From Gammaproteobacteria bacterium (GTDB lineage Bacteria > Pseudomonadota > Gammaproteobacteria > SZUA-152), in contig QIGJ01000111.1 in NCBI GenBank assembly GCA_003229995.1, positions 1 to 9,993 of the forward strand: DNA of 9,993 nucleotides, in the 5' to 3' direction. Both the position numbers and the translations under genes were made by a program. This document shows, one piece after another, positions 1 through 8,519 of the stretch; position 1 is the stretch's first letter; each line of letters opens with the position of its first letter. A model generated the notes under the pieces. That model was not told the DNA's origin and searched no databases. It worked only from the letters and a program-made list of their open reading frames with translations.

Positions 1-71
1 TGTCTATAACCGGCACGAAACTGAGATTAACCCTTTGAACCTGATCCGGCTTGTACCGGCGTAGGGAAGCA
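1..71 (+). promoter_or_regulatory. TPP riboswitch (thi box), 5' end cut off by window edge
   Basis: The conserved thi-box core is directly visible: CTGAGA at 21-26, then ACCCTTTGAACCTGAT at about 29-44, a CCGG-loop-CCGG stem (P5) at 46-59 and GCGTAGGGAA at 59-68. These are the pyrimidine-sensing and pyrophosphate-sensing parts of the TPP aptamer. The 5' strand of the P1/P2 stems lies before base 1, so only part of the aptamer is present. It precedes thiC by about 70 bases, the classical place for feedback control of HMP synthesis by thiamine pyrophosphate. The sequence does not by itself show whether control acts on translation or on transcription. Confidence 0.95.
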
Positions 72-133
72 AGTTGCGCGTTTTGTCGCTTTGCATACCC
101 GCCGGTTTTTTGATGGATATTTATTTGATGTGA

Positions 134-2041
<1,908 letters not shown>

Positions 2042-2043
2042 CC

Positions 2044-2502
2044 ATGACGAATCAGCAAAAGCAATGGATCGTCTATCTTTCCGGTGAAATTCACAGTGAC
2101 TGGCGTGAACGTATTCGAAGTGGTGCGCAGCAAATGGATTTGAAGGTGTCATTTGTTACGCCAGTGACCGATCACGCTAAAAGTGATGATTGTGGCGTAG
2201 AGATTCTTGGCGCAGAAGAAAACAGTTTTTGGCATGACCAAAAAGGCGCGCGTATGAATGCCATTCGTACCCGCACCTTGATTGAGAGTGCGGATATTGT
2301 CGTGGTGCGTTTTGGGGATAAATACCGTCAGTGGAATGCTGCTTTTGATGCAGGGTTTGCGGCAGCACTGGGTAAGTCGATGATCACTCTACATGATACT
2401 GAAATAAATCACGCGCTCAAAGAGGTGGATGCTGCGGCCAATGCCGTATGCCAGACACCGGAGCAGGTGGTGAAAATTTTGCAGTATGTTATGGCATGTT
2501 GA
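2044..2502 (+). CDS. ytoQ: YtoQ family protein
   Basis: This 152-residue cytosolic protein belongs to the YtoQ family. The start IVYLSGEIHSDWRERI, the stretch FVTPVTDHAKSDDCG, and RFGDKYRQWNAAFDAGFAA match the pattern I recall for Bacillus YtoQ. The fold resembles nucleoside 2-deoxyribosyltransferase-like proteins (family-level recollection), and no reaction is established. It starts 2 bases after thiC, with an AAAGG-type site about 11 bases before ATG 2044, and its TGA overlaps the ATG of the next gene. It is therefore probably co-transcribed with thiC and under the same riboswitch. A role linked to thiamine or nucleotide-base metabolism would be inference from position only. Confidence 0.88.
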   Translation: MTNQQKQWIVYLSGEIHSDWRERIRSGAQQMDLKVSFVTPVTDHAKSDDCGVEILGAEENSFWHDQKGARMNAIRTRTLIESADIVVVRFGDKYRQWNAAFDAGFAAALGKSMITLHDTEINHALKEVDAAANAVCQTPEQVVKILQYVMAC

Positions 2503-3488
2503 TGAGCATGAATGTGAAACGTTTTTTACGGGTAGTGCCCAGTGTCTTGATGCTGGCAGCATGCAGCCTGTCATCGGAACTGTCGCAAAAAAAACCTGAC
2601 ACAGCCAGCAAAATGCTGTTAACAGACCACCCATTGGCGGGAAAAATATGGGATGTGAATGCCGCACAGTTTATCGACAAGCAACAGCTTGCCGAACGCA
2701 TTGTCAGAAGCAACCATTTGATGCTGGGTGAAACCCATGACAATCGGATACATCACCAAAGCCAGGCCTGGGCCATTGATTTACTGCATGATCATCAGCG
2801 TTCAGCCGTCGTCGCCTTTGAAATGATTTCGCAACAGCAGGGTCAGGTTATTGCAGGCAGAAAATATGACTCCACTGAATCATTGATTGCAGGTTTGAAT
2901 CACATTAAAACCAGTTGGAAATATCAACAGTTTTATGCTGGGATCTTTGATGTGGTCATAAAAGCGGACTACACCATATTGCCCGCCAATGTTGACCGGC
3001 AGAAAATTATGCGGATTATCCGTGAAGGTGAAAGTGAGTTGTCACCCGAAATCAAAACCATGCTGGATGACAAAGCTTTGCCCGCAGACCAGGTGGCTGC
3101 TTCACGCAAAGAAATTGAGGGTTCACATTGTGGCATGATCAACGAAAAAATGACCGAATCCATGATGTTGATGCAGCGCGCCAAAGATGCGCAAATGGCA
3201 CTGGCACTTGCTGGTCAGGATAATATTGATACGCGTGTGCTGGTGGCGGGATCAGGCCATGTACGCAAGGATCGTGGGGTACCGTTTTATTTATCGTCGC
3301 AGGATCAGGAAAATAACCTGTTGGTGATTGGCTGGATGGAAGTGCAGGCAGATATTGCTGATGTCGAGTCCTATGCCGCACAATGGGGCACACATAAATT
3401 GCCGTTTGACTATGTGTGGTTTACACCACGGGTTGATCGTCCAGACCCTTGTGAGCAATTCAGGCAACAGATGAAATCCAAAAAATAA
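2502..3488 (+). CDS. ChaN-type haem-binding lipoprotein (PF04187-like)
   Basis: An open frame extends back to 2448, but the start at 2502 is preferred. There ATG overlaps the ytoQ stop in a TGATG junction and gives a proper lipoprotein signal: MSMNVKRFLR, then a hydrophobic stretch ending in LAAC with the lipid-carrying cysteine at residue 21. The mature part has ChaN-family motifs: MLGETHDN at about 74-81 followed by HH at 84-85, SHCG with His209/Cys210, and SGHVRKDRGVP with His at about 253. ChaN proteins are surface or periplasm-facing lipoproteins linked to haem binding or iron uptake. The length (328 aa) is normal for the family. It is the third gene of the thiC-ytoQ unit and converges with the NlpC/P60 gene after only 24 bases. 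No convincing terminator is visible in that gap. Confidence 0.88.
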   Translation: MSMNVKRFLRVVPSVLMLAACSLSSELSQKKPDTASKMLLTDHPLAGKIWDVNAAQFIDKQQLAERIVRSNHLMLGETHDNRIHHQSQAWAIDLLHDHQRSAVVAFEMISQQQGQVIAGRKYDSTESLIAGLNHIKTSWKYQQFYAGIFDVVIKADYTILPANVDRQKIMRIIREGESELSPEIKTMLDDKALPADQVAASRKEIEGSHCGMINEKMTESMMLMQRAKDAQMALALAGQDNIDTRVLVAGSGHVRKDRGVPFYLSSQDQENNLLVIGWMEVQADIADVESYAAQWGTHKLPFDYVWFTPRVDRPDPCEQFRQQMKSKK

Positions 3489-3512
3489 GCGTGCATATGC
3501 GCGTTCCATTCC

Positions 3513-4055
3513 TTATTTAACAATACGTTGTGCTTTCCAGTAATGTCGTGACCAGTACGTTGAATTGAGTGATGACTGCGTGACGCCTCGGGAGCTTGAG
3601 GCGTGAATGAACTTCCCGTTACTGACGTATATTCCGACATGGCGTTGCTTGCGACCGGTCTTGAAAAAAACCAGATCGCCAAATTTCAGGGATTTTTTTG
3701 TGACGGCTTTGCCGGTTTTGGCAAGCTGTTTGGTGGAGCGTGGTGTTTTTTGATTAAATAAATCGCGAAAGGTGACGTGTACAAACCCGGAGCAATCGAT
3801 GCCCGCTTTGCTGAGACCACCCAGTTTATAGGGCGTGCTTTTCCAGGCAAAGTAGTGCCTGGATAATGCCGCTTGCTGGTGGGTCTGGCTGCCGGGTTTG
3901 CCGAAGGTGGCTGTGCTTGAAGCGTTTGTGTGCTTGACGGGTGTCGAGGAGCATCCGCTCACGCCAAGCACAATGCCAAACATCAATGCGCAGAAAATAG
4001 TGTTTGTCGTGTGAAATGATTGGGTCAACATGGTTTTGTGGTCAGTTGTGAGCAT
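3513..4055 (-). CDS. NlpC/P60 family lipoprotein, probable cell-wall endopeptidase
   Basis: This 180-residue protein has an N-terminal signal ending in LGVSGC, with lipobox cysteine 35 counted from the first ATG, and a C-terminal NlpC/P60 domain. The catalytic triad is visible as Cys88 (GIDCSGFV), His139 (QRHVGIYV) and His151 (KFIHASS). Such enzymes cut D-Glu to diaminopimelate peptide bonds in peptidoglycan, and this one should be anchored on the periplasmic face of a membrane. The build is like Spr/MepS-type lipoproteins, but orthology is not shown. A second ATG at 4031 (Met9) gives a signal peptide of more usual length. Neither start has a strong ribosome binding site, so the start is uncertain. 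It is divergent from the MgtC/SapB gene. Confidence 0.9.
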   Translation of the reverse strand: MLTTDHKTMLTQSFHTTNTIFCALMFGIVLGVSGCSSTPVKHTNASSTATFGKPGSQTHQQAALSRHYFAWKSTPYKLGGLSKAGIDCSGFVHVTFRDLFNQKTPRSTKQLAKTGKAVTKKSLKFGDLVFFKTGRKQRHVGIYVSNGKFIHASSSRGVTQSSLNSTYWSRHYWKAQRIVK

Positions 4056-4178
4056 ACATACTAATATTTCGGCGGATGGTTGTCATTATCCACTGTTTTT
4101 TGGCAGTACTTGTAGTCGTTATTCGGTCATTTGTTCGTGCTGATTACCGGGAAATCACTCAGGGGGACAGGTAAATTT

Positions 4179-4868
4179 ATGGAATTCGATTACACGTTGA
4201 TGACATCGCGCCTGCTACTGGCCTTGTTAGCGGGCGGCATTATTGGCATAGAACGCGCATTGCATGGCCGTGAAGCGGGCTTTCGTACACATGCCCTGGT
4301 TTGTGTTTCATCGAGCCTGTTGATGATTTTAATGATGTACCAGTGGGAGTTGGTACCCGCGCAATTCTTGGATACCGTGCGGGCTGATCCTGCGCGCATG
4401 GCGCAGGGTATTATGACCGGTATTGGATTTTTGGGTGCCGGGGTGATTATCAAGGAAGGCTTGACGGTGCGTGGTCTGACCACAGCGGCATCAATCTGGA
4501 TGACAGCTTCCATTGGTATTGTGATCGGTCTGGGGCTTTATTACCCGGCATTTCTGGCTGTGTTGATCACCGTAGTGACCTTGTCGTTTTTCCGCTGGAT
4601 TGAAAACCGCCTACCGTCGCAAATGTATGCCAAATTTACCGTGCGATTTATTCGTTCAAAACACAGCCTGGATGAAGATGCATTGCGCCAACTGATTTCC
4701 CGGCATAATATTCTTGCCTTTGAATCCAGTTACACGCTGGACAACGAAGGTAAAAACTTTGAATACGAGATGACCATTCGCTCAAAAGATCAAAATGATT
4801 TTCGTCAATTGGCACAAAGCCTGATGGATATGGATGATGTGTATGAATTTAAAATTGTTCCCTGTTAG
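4179..4868 (+). CDS. MgtC/SapB family membrane protein
   Basis: This 229-residue inner-membrane protein belongs to the MgtC/SapB family. The signatures are GIIGIERALHGREAGFRTHA (about 20-39), MTGIGFLGAGVIIKEG (79-94) and GLTTAASIW (99-107). Hydrophobic segments lie at roughly 10-26, 37-54, 76-92, 98-120 and 121-138, followed by a soluble C-terminal part of about 85 residues that may be ACT-like. MgtC relatives modulate magnesium homeostasis, F-type ATPase or growth in low Mg; the role here is not determined. The frame is open from 4131, but ATG 4179 is chosen because of the GGACAGG site at 4165-4171 just upstream and because the protein then begins directly before the first membrane segment, as in the family. 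Confidence 0.9.
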   Translation: MEFDYTLMTSRLLLALLAGGIIGIERALHGREAGFRTHALVCVSSSLLMILMMYQWELVPAQFLDTVRADPARMAQGIMTGIGFLGAGVIIKEGLTVRGLTTAASIWMTASIGIVIGLGLYYPAFLAVLITVVTLSFFRWIENRLPSQMYAKFTVRFIRSKHSLDEDALRQLISRHNILAFESSYTLDNEGKNFEYEMTIRSKDQNDFRQLAQSLMDMDDVYEFKIVPC

Positions 4869-4889
4869 GGTTATGTGCCTTTCGAGTAA

Positions 4890-5024
4890 ATGGAAAGCAT
4901 GATAAAAGATCTCCTTGTTTCGTGGCAACCTATTTTCTGGCGTTTTAATGCCGAAGGTATCGAAATTCCGGACAGCAAACAGGATATTTACATCAAGGAA
5001 ATGCCGCAGCTGCAACGGGAATAG
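4890..5024 (+). CDS. Possible small protein (41-44 aa), unrecognised
   Basis: A short frame begins right after an in-frame TAA at 4887-4889. It has ATG at 4890 and again at 4899 and ends at TAG 5022-5024. It begins MESMIKDLLVSWQPIF and ends KEMPQLQRE, with an amphipathic and quite protein-like composition (Trp, Phe, alternating charges). It lies 21 bases after mgtC on the same strand and could be co-transcribed. Only weak purine stretches stand in for a ribosome binding site. It may be a real small protein, the remnant of a longer gene, or chance. I do not recognise it. Confidence 0.3.
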   Translation: MESMIKDLLVSWQPIFWRFNAEGIEIPDSKQDIYIKEMPQLQRE

Positions 5025-5051
5025 TGGCTTGAGGTTGTTGCGGGCCAGTGC

Positions 5052-5523
5052 CTATGAAGGTTGGTCAGTTATTTGTTGTTCAATAACCTTGAGGGTTTCA
5101 TCTGTTATCCTTACTCTGTAGATCCCTTCACTGAGGTTGATAAAAAAATGATACGCAAACTCCAGTGCTGCACCGTTTTTATCTACTTTTAGCTCGTAAA
5201 AACAGGCATCCTCACTATTGCAACCTTCTGATGTCGCCCACAAGTTGAACTTTTTATCGTACCAGTCAAACCGGGTCTGGTTATTTTTTCCATAGATATA
5301 TAAACCATCACTGTCGTGTGAACAGTAGACCTCCAAGATGGATAACTCCCCATTTGTGTACAAACGGGAACAGTTTTCTACATTTGGAAATAGATATTCT
5401 CTGTCGGACTTGTCGAGCTGTTTGTACACCAGCCTTTGATAAGGAGCCTATGTTTGATGTTACGCATGATGTTAGGAAAAACATGAAACAGGGGATGATG
5501 AAGAGATGTTTAAGTTTCATCAT
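5052..5523 (-). pseudogene. Small lipoprotein gene split by a frameshift
   Basis: Two minus-strand frames together make one plausible lipoprotein. The first starts at ATG 5523 with MMKLKHLFIIPCFMFF and a lipobox LTSC (cysteine about residue 20), then runs on into unlike sequence and stops at 5308. The second frame, offset by one base, opens after an in-frame TAG near 5447 and reads APYQRLVYKQLDKSDREYLF onwards to TAG at 5052-5054. Its body is rich in aromatic and acidic residues, with several cysteines typical of exported proteins. The span of 472 bases is one more than a multiple of three, which fits one inserted base or two lost bases around 5435-5447. The family is not recognised. The alternative is a separate 125-residue gene starting at GTG 5429, which would leave a signal peptide with no body. 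Confidence 0.55.
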
Positions 5524-5550
5524 ATTATCCCGGGCAGCATTGATTTCGGA

Positions 5551-5619
5551 TCAATTAGCGGGTTCACTAATTTGTGTGCTCATTTTTATGTATTCTTTCT
5601 GAGTAGTACGTTGCATCAT
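5551..5619 (-). CDS. Possible 21-22 residue peptide with strong ribosome binding site
   Basis: On the minus strand GGAGG (5626-5622) precedes a double ATG at 5619-5614, and the second ATG has ideal spacing of 5 bases. The frame reads MMQRTTQKEYIKMSTQ and stops at TGA 5553-5551. It lies 27 bases upstream of the signal-peptide part of the broken lipoprotein gene, so it could be a leader peptide or the end of a decayed gene. Apart from the ribosome binding site nothing supports it. Confidence 0.22.
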   Translation of the reverse strand: MMQRTTQKEYIKMSTQISEPAN

Positions 5620-5693
5620 TTCCTCCAGGTGTTTGTTGCAGAATTACACCGTGCAGGGTGAAAGCTAGCGTTTAAATCCCGCGCTGTAAAAAC

Positions 5694-5717
5694 AAAAAAC
5701 CCCGCCGGGTGGCAGGG
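5694..5717 (-). terminator. Rho-independent terminator after csp1
   Basis: Read on the minus strand, CCCTGCC (5717-5711), a 4-base loop ACCC, and GGCGGGG (5706-5700) make a 7-bp stem including one G-U pair, followed by six U (5699-5694). It lies 27 bases past the stop of the damaged csp gene and is a textbook intrinsic terminator for that transcript. Confidence 0.9.
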
Positions 5718-5744
5718 TTCCTTGGGTCAACAGTGCGACAGGCG

Positions 5745-5937
5745 TTATTCGGGAACAACGTTACCTGCTGCGGGACCTTTAGGGCCTTGTTCGGTTTCGA
5801 AGCTCACCTTTTGGCCTTCGTTCAGGGTTTTGAAACCGCCACCCTGGATTGCGCTGAAGTGTACGAACAAGTCGTCACCGCCGTCATCGGGCGCGATAAA
5901 GCCGAAGCCCTTGCTTTCGTTGAACCCCTGTAGCCAT
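5745..5937 (-). pseudogene. CspA-family cold-shock gene with an 11-base loss after the start
   Basis: From [17 protein letters not shown] to the C-terminal VVPE the frame is an intact cold-shock domain, with RNP1 (KGFGFI) and RNP2 (LFVHF) present. The start is damaged. ATG GCT ACA GG at 5937-5927 matches the usual beginning M-A-T-G, but it joins directly to GGTTCAACGAAAGC, so the bases for T-V-K-W are missing. From this ATG to the stop is 193 bases. Adding 11 gives 204, exactly the length of the intact csp gene at 8013-8216. Read from the ATG, translation leaves the csp frame at once. The csp frame itself is open back to a TTG at 6002 but has no ATG and no ribosome binding site there, and the normal first strand with its Lys-Trp would be replaced by unrelated residues. 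Either a recent loss of function or a sequence error fits. Confidence 0.75.
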
Positions 5938-6002
5938 AACTTTTTACCTTTATTTTCTCTGTACTTGCAAAATTTCAAACGTACTTTTAAACGTCCTTCC
6001 AA

Positions 6003-6040
6003 GCATCGTACGGTGCAGATGCATCATACGATGCGGCACC
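6003..6040 (-). promoter_or_regulatory. Inverted repeats in the csp1 leader
   Basis: GCATCGTA (6003-6010) and TACGATGC (6027-6034) are a perfect 8-bp inverted repeat. GGTGC (6012-6016) and GCACC (6036-6040) are a perfect 5-bp one. The two pairings interleave, so they exclude each other or form a pseudoknot-like fold. They lie about 65-105 bases upstream of the csp1 ATG, in what should be its 5' leader. Long structured leaders are known for cspA-type mRNAs. The regulatory role is inference. Confidence 0.45.
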
Positions 6041-6060
6041 ATAACTACTGCTTGGCCCGG

Positions 6061-6066
6061 AGTATA
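6061..6066 (-). promoter_or_regulatory. Candidate -10 box for csp1
   Basis: TATACT on the minus strand is a good match to the sigma-70 -10 box. It lies 22 bases after the end of the HDOD gene and would give a leader of about 115 bases before the csp1 ATG. No good -35 box is seen at 17-18 bases, so the call is weak. Confidence 0.28.
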
Positions 6067-6088
6067 GCGCTAATTGCTGAGAAATACC

Positions 6089-7702
6089 TCATTTTGCGAG
6101 GTTTGCAAGGCCTTTGGCTGCAAATTGGCATATTTGGCGGAATTGTTTGTAGGCTTGCTCGTCCAATTTGCAGTCCAGGCTGCGTCGATCAGCGTAGAAC
6201 AGGCCAACCGGTTTGTCGCGGACATGGATGGACATGGCGAAAAAGCTGTTGGTTTTGATCAGTGTCTTGACATCATCGGGCATCAGCGGCCAGAATTTTT
6301 TGCGGTTGTCGTCGTTGATCCACAGGCTGACTTGTTTTTCCATTAACCGGGTAAACAGATGAGGCTTATCCAGCAAAATCTCAAAACGGCTGAAAACCGG
6401 GTCATTATCACTGCCCAGCATATAACGTGAAACGAGTTTTTCACGTTTTTGGTTCAGTATGCAGAATACCACGCGATTGAGACCAATGCCGTCGTGTATA
6501 CCATGCACGGTTTTGCGCATTAATTCGCTGAGCTTCATTTTGCCCATACCTTTATGCAGATCATGTAAGGTTTGCGTGAAAAGGTCGGCCTGTGGGAGCA
6601 GACATACCTGTGCTGTCGGCTCTGATATGGCAGGACCGTTTCCGAGTGTTGGTACTTGTTTTTCAGTGGACGGTTTTGATGTTGCTGCAATCTCGTTTGT
6701 AACCGGTTTTTTTGTGGCCTCAATTTCGGCCTCTGCCTCGGGGAATTCATCTTCAATGATGAGTTCTTCTCCACCGGGTAGCATGGCCAGCAGGGCGGCA
6801 GCATGTCGTGCGTTGTAAAACGGTGCTTCGCGGGCGGCACGCACGGCATTTTTGTGAATATGGGGGATGATTTCATCCAGTGATGCGCCGAGATAATCGG
6901 CAATTTGTGGCAGTACGCGCTCGGTTTTTTCCCAGTACCAGCCACGTTCAGTGCTGCGGGCTAATTGTACGGCCAGCATGACACCGCGCACCCGTGGCTG
7001 GCTGGCGTTTTCGGGTCGCAATGCATCGTTCACCAGTCCAGGTAAATGCCAGTGGGCGGCAATTTCACGACTGAAATGCTCCAGACTTTCACCGAAAGCG
7101 ATGTATTGCGCCTCATCAGTGGGCAGGCCATCTTTGAGCATCAGTTTACGGAACTGGTGCATTTGCTCCGGTGCAGCGACCCACAGGGCCATTTCCGCCA
7201 CATCGTGCAACAGGGTGGCCAGTAATATTTCATCAGGGGCGTGGTCATTTTTGATGTGCGCCCAGTCCCAGGCTTGAAAGGCGGCATGAAAGGCGCGGCA
7301 GGCAGTACGGATATATCCTGCTTTTGCGAAGCCACTGAGTGTGCGTTCCAACTGGGGGTGTCCTGTGGTGAGTCGTTTGGCACGGTCGATACCCAGTAAC
7401 ATTGTTGCCTGTGTCATGCTGGAAATTTCTGTGTGAAAGGGTTGGTTTGCAGTGGCTTGCAGTTGGCTCAAAGTATGCAGTGCCAACCCTGGATCTTTGA
7501 GAATAATGTCACCATAGGCCTCAAAAGTGCTGCCACCCTGACTACCCACTTTGCGAAAGGCATGTGCTGAGTGCTCAAAAATTGGTAATGGCTGGGCAGT
7601 CAGCTCCTCGATGGAAATGGCAGCATTGGTGCTCACAGTTTGGTGTGTTCTCTTTTTTGCGCCCAGCAGAAATAGTGAGCCTTTTAGAAACTTTCGGCGC
7701 AA
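6089..7702 (-). CDS. HDOD domain protein with C-terminal GAF-like domain
   Basis: This protein of about 537 residues is a probable cytosolic signalling protein. The HDOD domain spans about 30-240, with the family stretch DPGLALHTLSQL (70-81), and LLHDVAEMALW (164-174) carries the only HD pair. HDOD domains lack the full metal-binding set of true HD hydrolases and act as regulatory modules. Residues about 315-370 are a low-complexity linker rich in E, A, T and P. The C-terminal part from about 372 looks like a GAF domain (VVFCILNQKREKLVSRYMLG, FFAMSIHVRDKPVGLFYADR). The start is unresolved. The frame is open past 7702, and the first candidates are TTG 7702 and GTG 7636; there is no ATG near the N-terminus and no clear ribosome binding site. 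The gene stands alone, with a terminator upstream and csp1 downstream. Confidence 0.85.
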   Translation of the reverse strand: MRRKFLKGSLFLLGAKKRTHQTVSTNAAISIEELTAQPLPIFEHSAHAFRKVGSQGGSTFEAYGDIILKDPGLALHTLSQLQATANQPFHTEISSMTQATMLLGIDRAKRLTTGHPQLERTLSGFAKAGYIRTACRAFHAAFQAWDWAHIKNDHAPDEILLATLLHDVAEMALWVAAPEQMHQFRKLMLKDGLPTDEAQYIAFGESLEHFSREIAAHWHLPGLVNDALRPENASQPRVRGVMLAVQLARSTERGWYWEKTERVLPQIADYLGASLDEIIPHIHKNAVRAAREAPFYNARHAAALLAMLPGGEELIIEDEFPEAEAEIEATKKPVTNEIAATSKPSTEKQVPTLGNGPAISEPTAQVCLLPQADLFTQTLHDLHKGMGKMKLSELMRKTVHGIHDGIGLNRVVFCILNQKREKLVSRYMLGSDNDPVFSRFEILLDKPHLFTRLMEKQVSLWINDDNRKKFWPLMPDDVKTLIKTNSFFAMSIHVRDKPVGLFYADRRSLDCKLDEQAYKQFRQICQFAAKGLANLAK

Positions 7703-7770
7703 ACAGGCTGGGACTTTAGGGGAGGTAGCGAAGGAGAATGTGTGGCCGATAAGGAACGTGCACGCCCCCT

Positions 7771-7806
7771 GATAAAAAGCCTCGCATTAAGGCGAGGCTT
7801 TTTATC
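7771..7806. terminator. Perfect 15-bp hairpin, bidirectional terminator
   Basis: GATAAAAAGCCTCGC (7771-7785) and GCGAGGCTTTTTATC (7792-7806) are exact reverse complements around a 6-base loop ATTAAG. The GC-rich core with an A run on one side and a T run on the other works as an intrinsic terminator in either direction. The nearest gene pointing into it is the intact csp gene (minus strand), so it probably ends that transcript and insulates the HDOD gene. Confidence 0.9.
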
Positions 7807-7833
7807 AACGCATTCTGAAGGCAAAAGCTGAGT

Positions 7834-8000
7834 GATATACTCGTGGCGTTTGAGATTCAGGTGTGACTGTGCGTCATATTTATTTCATGGCAAAACGAAA
7901 TCACAAGTAATAGTCGTTCTATTGCGAGGAATTTCAACGCAGCCATGGAATAAAGAAGGCGTGCAGTGATACCTGAATCTCAATCGCCACGAATATATAC
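7834..8000 (+). repeat. Intergenic inverted-repeat element, copy A
   Basis: The ends form near-perfect inverted repeats: CTCGTGGCG, then GAGATTCAGGT (5' arm 7840-7862) against ACCTGAATCTC and CGCCACGA (3' arm 7971-7992). Pairing continues inward: ACTGTGCGTC and TTTATTTCATGG (7866-7890) face CCATGGAATAAA and GGCGTGCAGT (7943-7967). In the centre AATAG-TCGTT-CTATT (7909-7923) is a small hairpin. The element has no coding capacity. A diverged copy lies inverted at 9239-9403, so this is a dispersed family, MITE-like or a structured RNA. It starts 12 bases beyond the csp2 stop codon. Confidence 0.85.
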
Positions 8001-8012
8001 TTGCCCTAGAAG

Positions 8013-8216
8013 TTATTCAGGAACCACTTCAGCAGCCTGTGGGCCTTTAGGACCTTGCTGTAATTCAAAAGTGACTTTCTGGTTTTCAGCCAGAGTTTTG
8101 AAGCCGCCGCCGCTGATAGCACTGTAGTGTACAAAAACATCTTCGCCGCCGTCGTCTTGCGCGATGAAGCCGAAACCTTTGGATTCGTTAAACCATTTTA
8201 CTGTACCTGTAGTCAT
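8013..8216 (-). CDS. CspA-family cold-shock protein (intact)
   Basis: This 67-residue cold-shock domain protein starts [18 protein letters not shown] and ends in EVVPE. RNP1 (KGFGFI, about 13-18) and RNP2 (VFVHY, about 27-31) are complete, and Lys7 and Trp8 of the first strand are present. Such proteins bind single-stranded RNA or DNA and act as RNA chaperones; not all are cold-induced. The frame is open upstream to 8273, but ATG 8216 is chosen for the family start and for the AGGA site 7 bases before it. It resembles the damaged csp gene at 5745-5937 closely. Copy A of the repeat and the 15-bp terminator lie downstream, so its mRNA probably has a structured 3' tail. Confidence 0.96.
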   Translation of the reverse strand: MTTGTVKWFNESKGFGFIAQDDGGEDVFVHYSAISGGGFKTLAENQKVTFELQQGPKGPQAAEVVPE

Positions 8217-8519
8217 AATTTTGTCCTGCCTTTTTTCGTCTTGCTTGATCAATAATAGAGTGTGTAATGTCACAGAGTGTCAGTCAGGAGGTAGACGGGG
8301 CGGGCTGTTAGCGGGGCTTCAAAGCTAAGACTTAATTCAAGCGTTAACTTGTGGTGCGAGCAAGGCTAAGTAAAGCGGCCCGATCTGCCGTAACGAGACT
8401 GTAGCTCGGAAGATGGTAACTGATCCCCCTGGTGCATGCCAACCTCTGTTTTCCATGTGATTTGCGCGTGAGTTTGAGTCTGTGCAGATGATTTTCAGGG
8501 TTATTAACGGGAGGGATGT
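8217..8519. other. Gene-free stretch between csp2 and the small ORF
   Basis: This stretch carries the csp2 leader and promoter on the minus strand. TATTAT at 8257-8252 is a possible -10 box, but no convincing -35 box is seen. The rest (about 8280-8500) shows no repeat, RNA gene or supported ORF. Open frames on the minus strand across 8337-8714 lack ribosome binding sites and run over the small ORF on the other strand. Confidence 0.4.

Noticed and set aside
3489..3512. Terminator between the ChaN and NlpC/P60 genes
   Set aside because: Only a short GCATATGC palindrome is present, with no stable stem and no U run.
4056..4130. Divergent promoters between the NlpC/P60 and MgtC genes
   Set aside because: Promoters must be near here, but no pair of -35 and -10 boxes was convincing on either strand.
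6003..6040. H-type pseudoknot in the csp1 leader
   Set aside because: The single-base linkers are too short to span stems of 5 and 8 bp, so only alternative stems are claimed.
5722..6258. 178-residue plus-strand open frame over csp1 and the end of the HDOD gene
   Set aside because: It is the antisense shadow of the csp and HDOD reading frames, and it reads through the csp1 leader structures.
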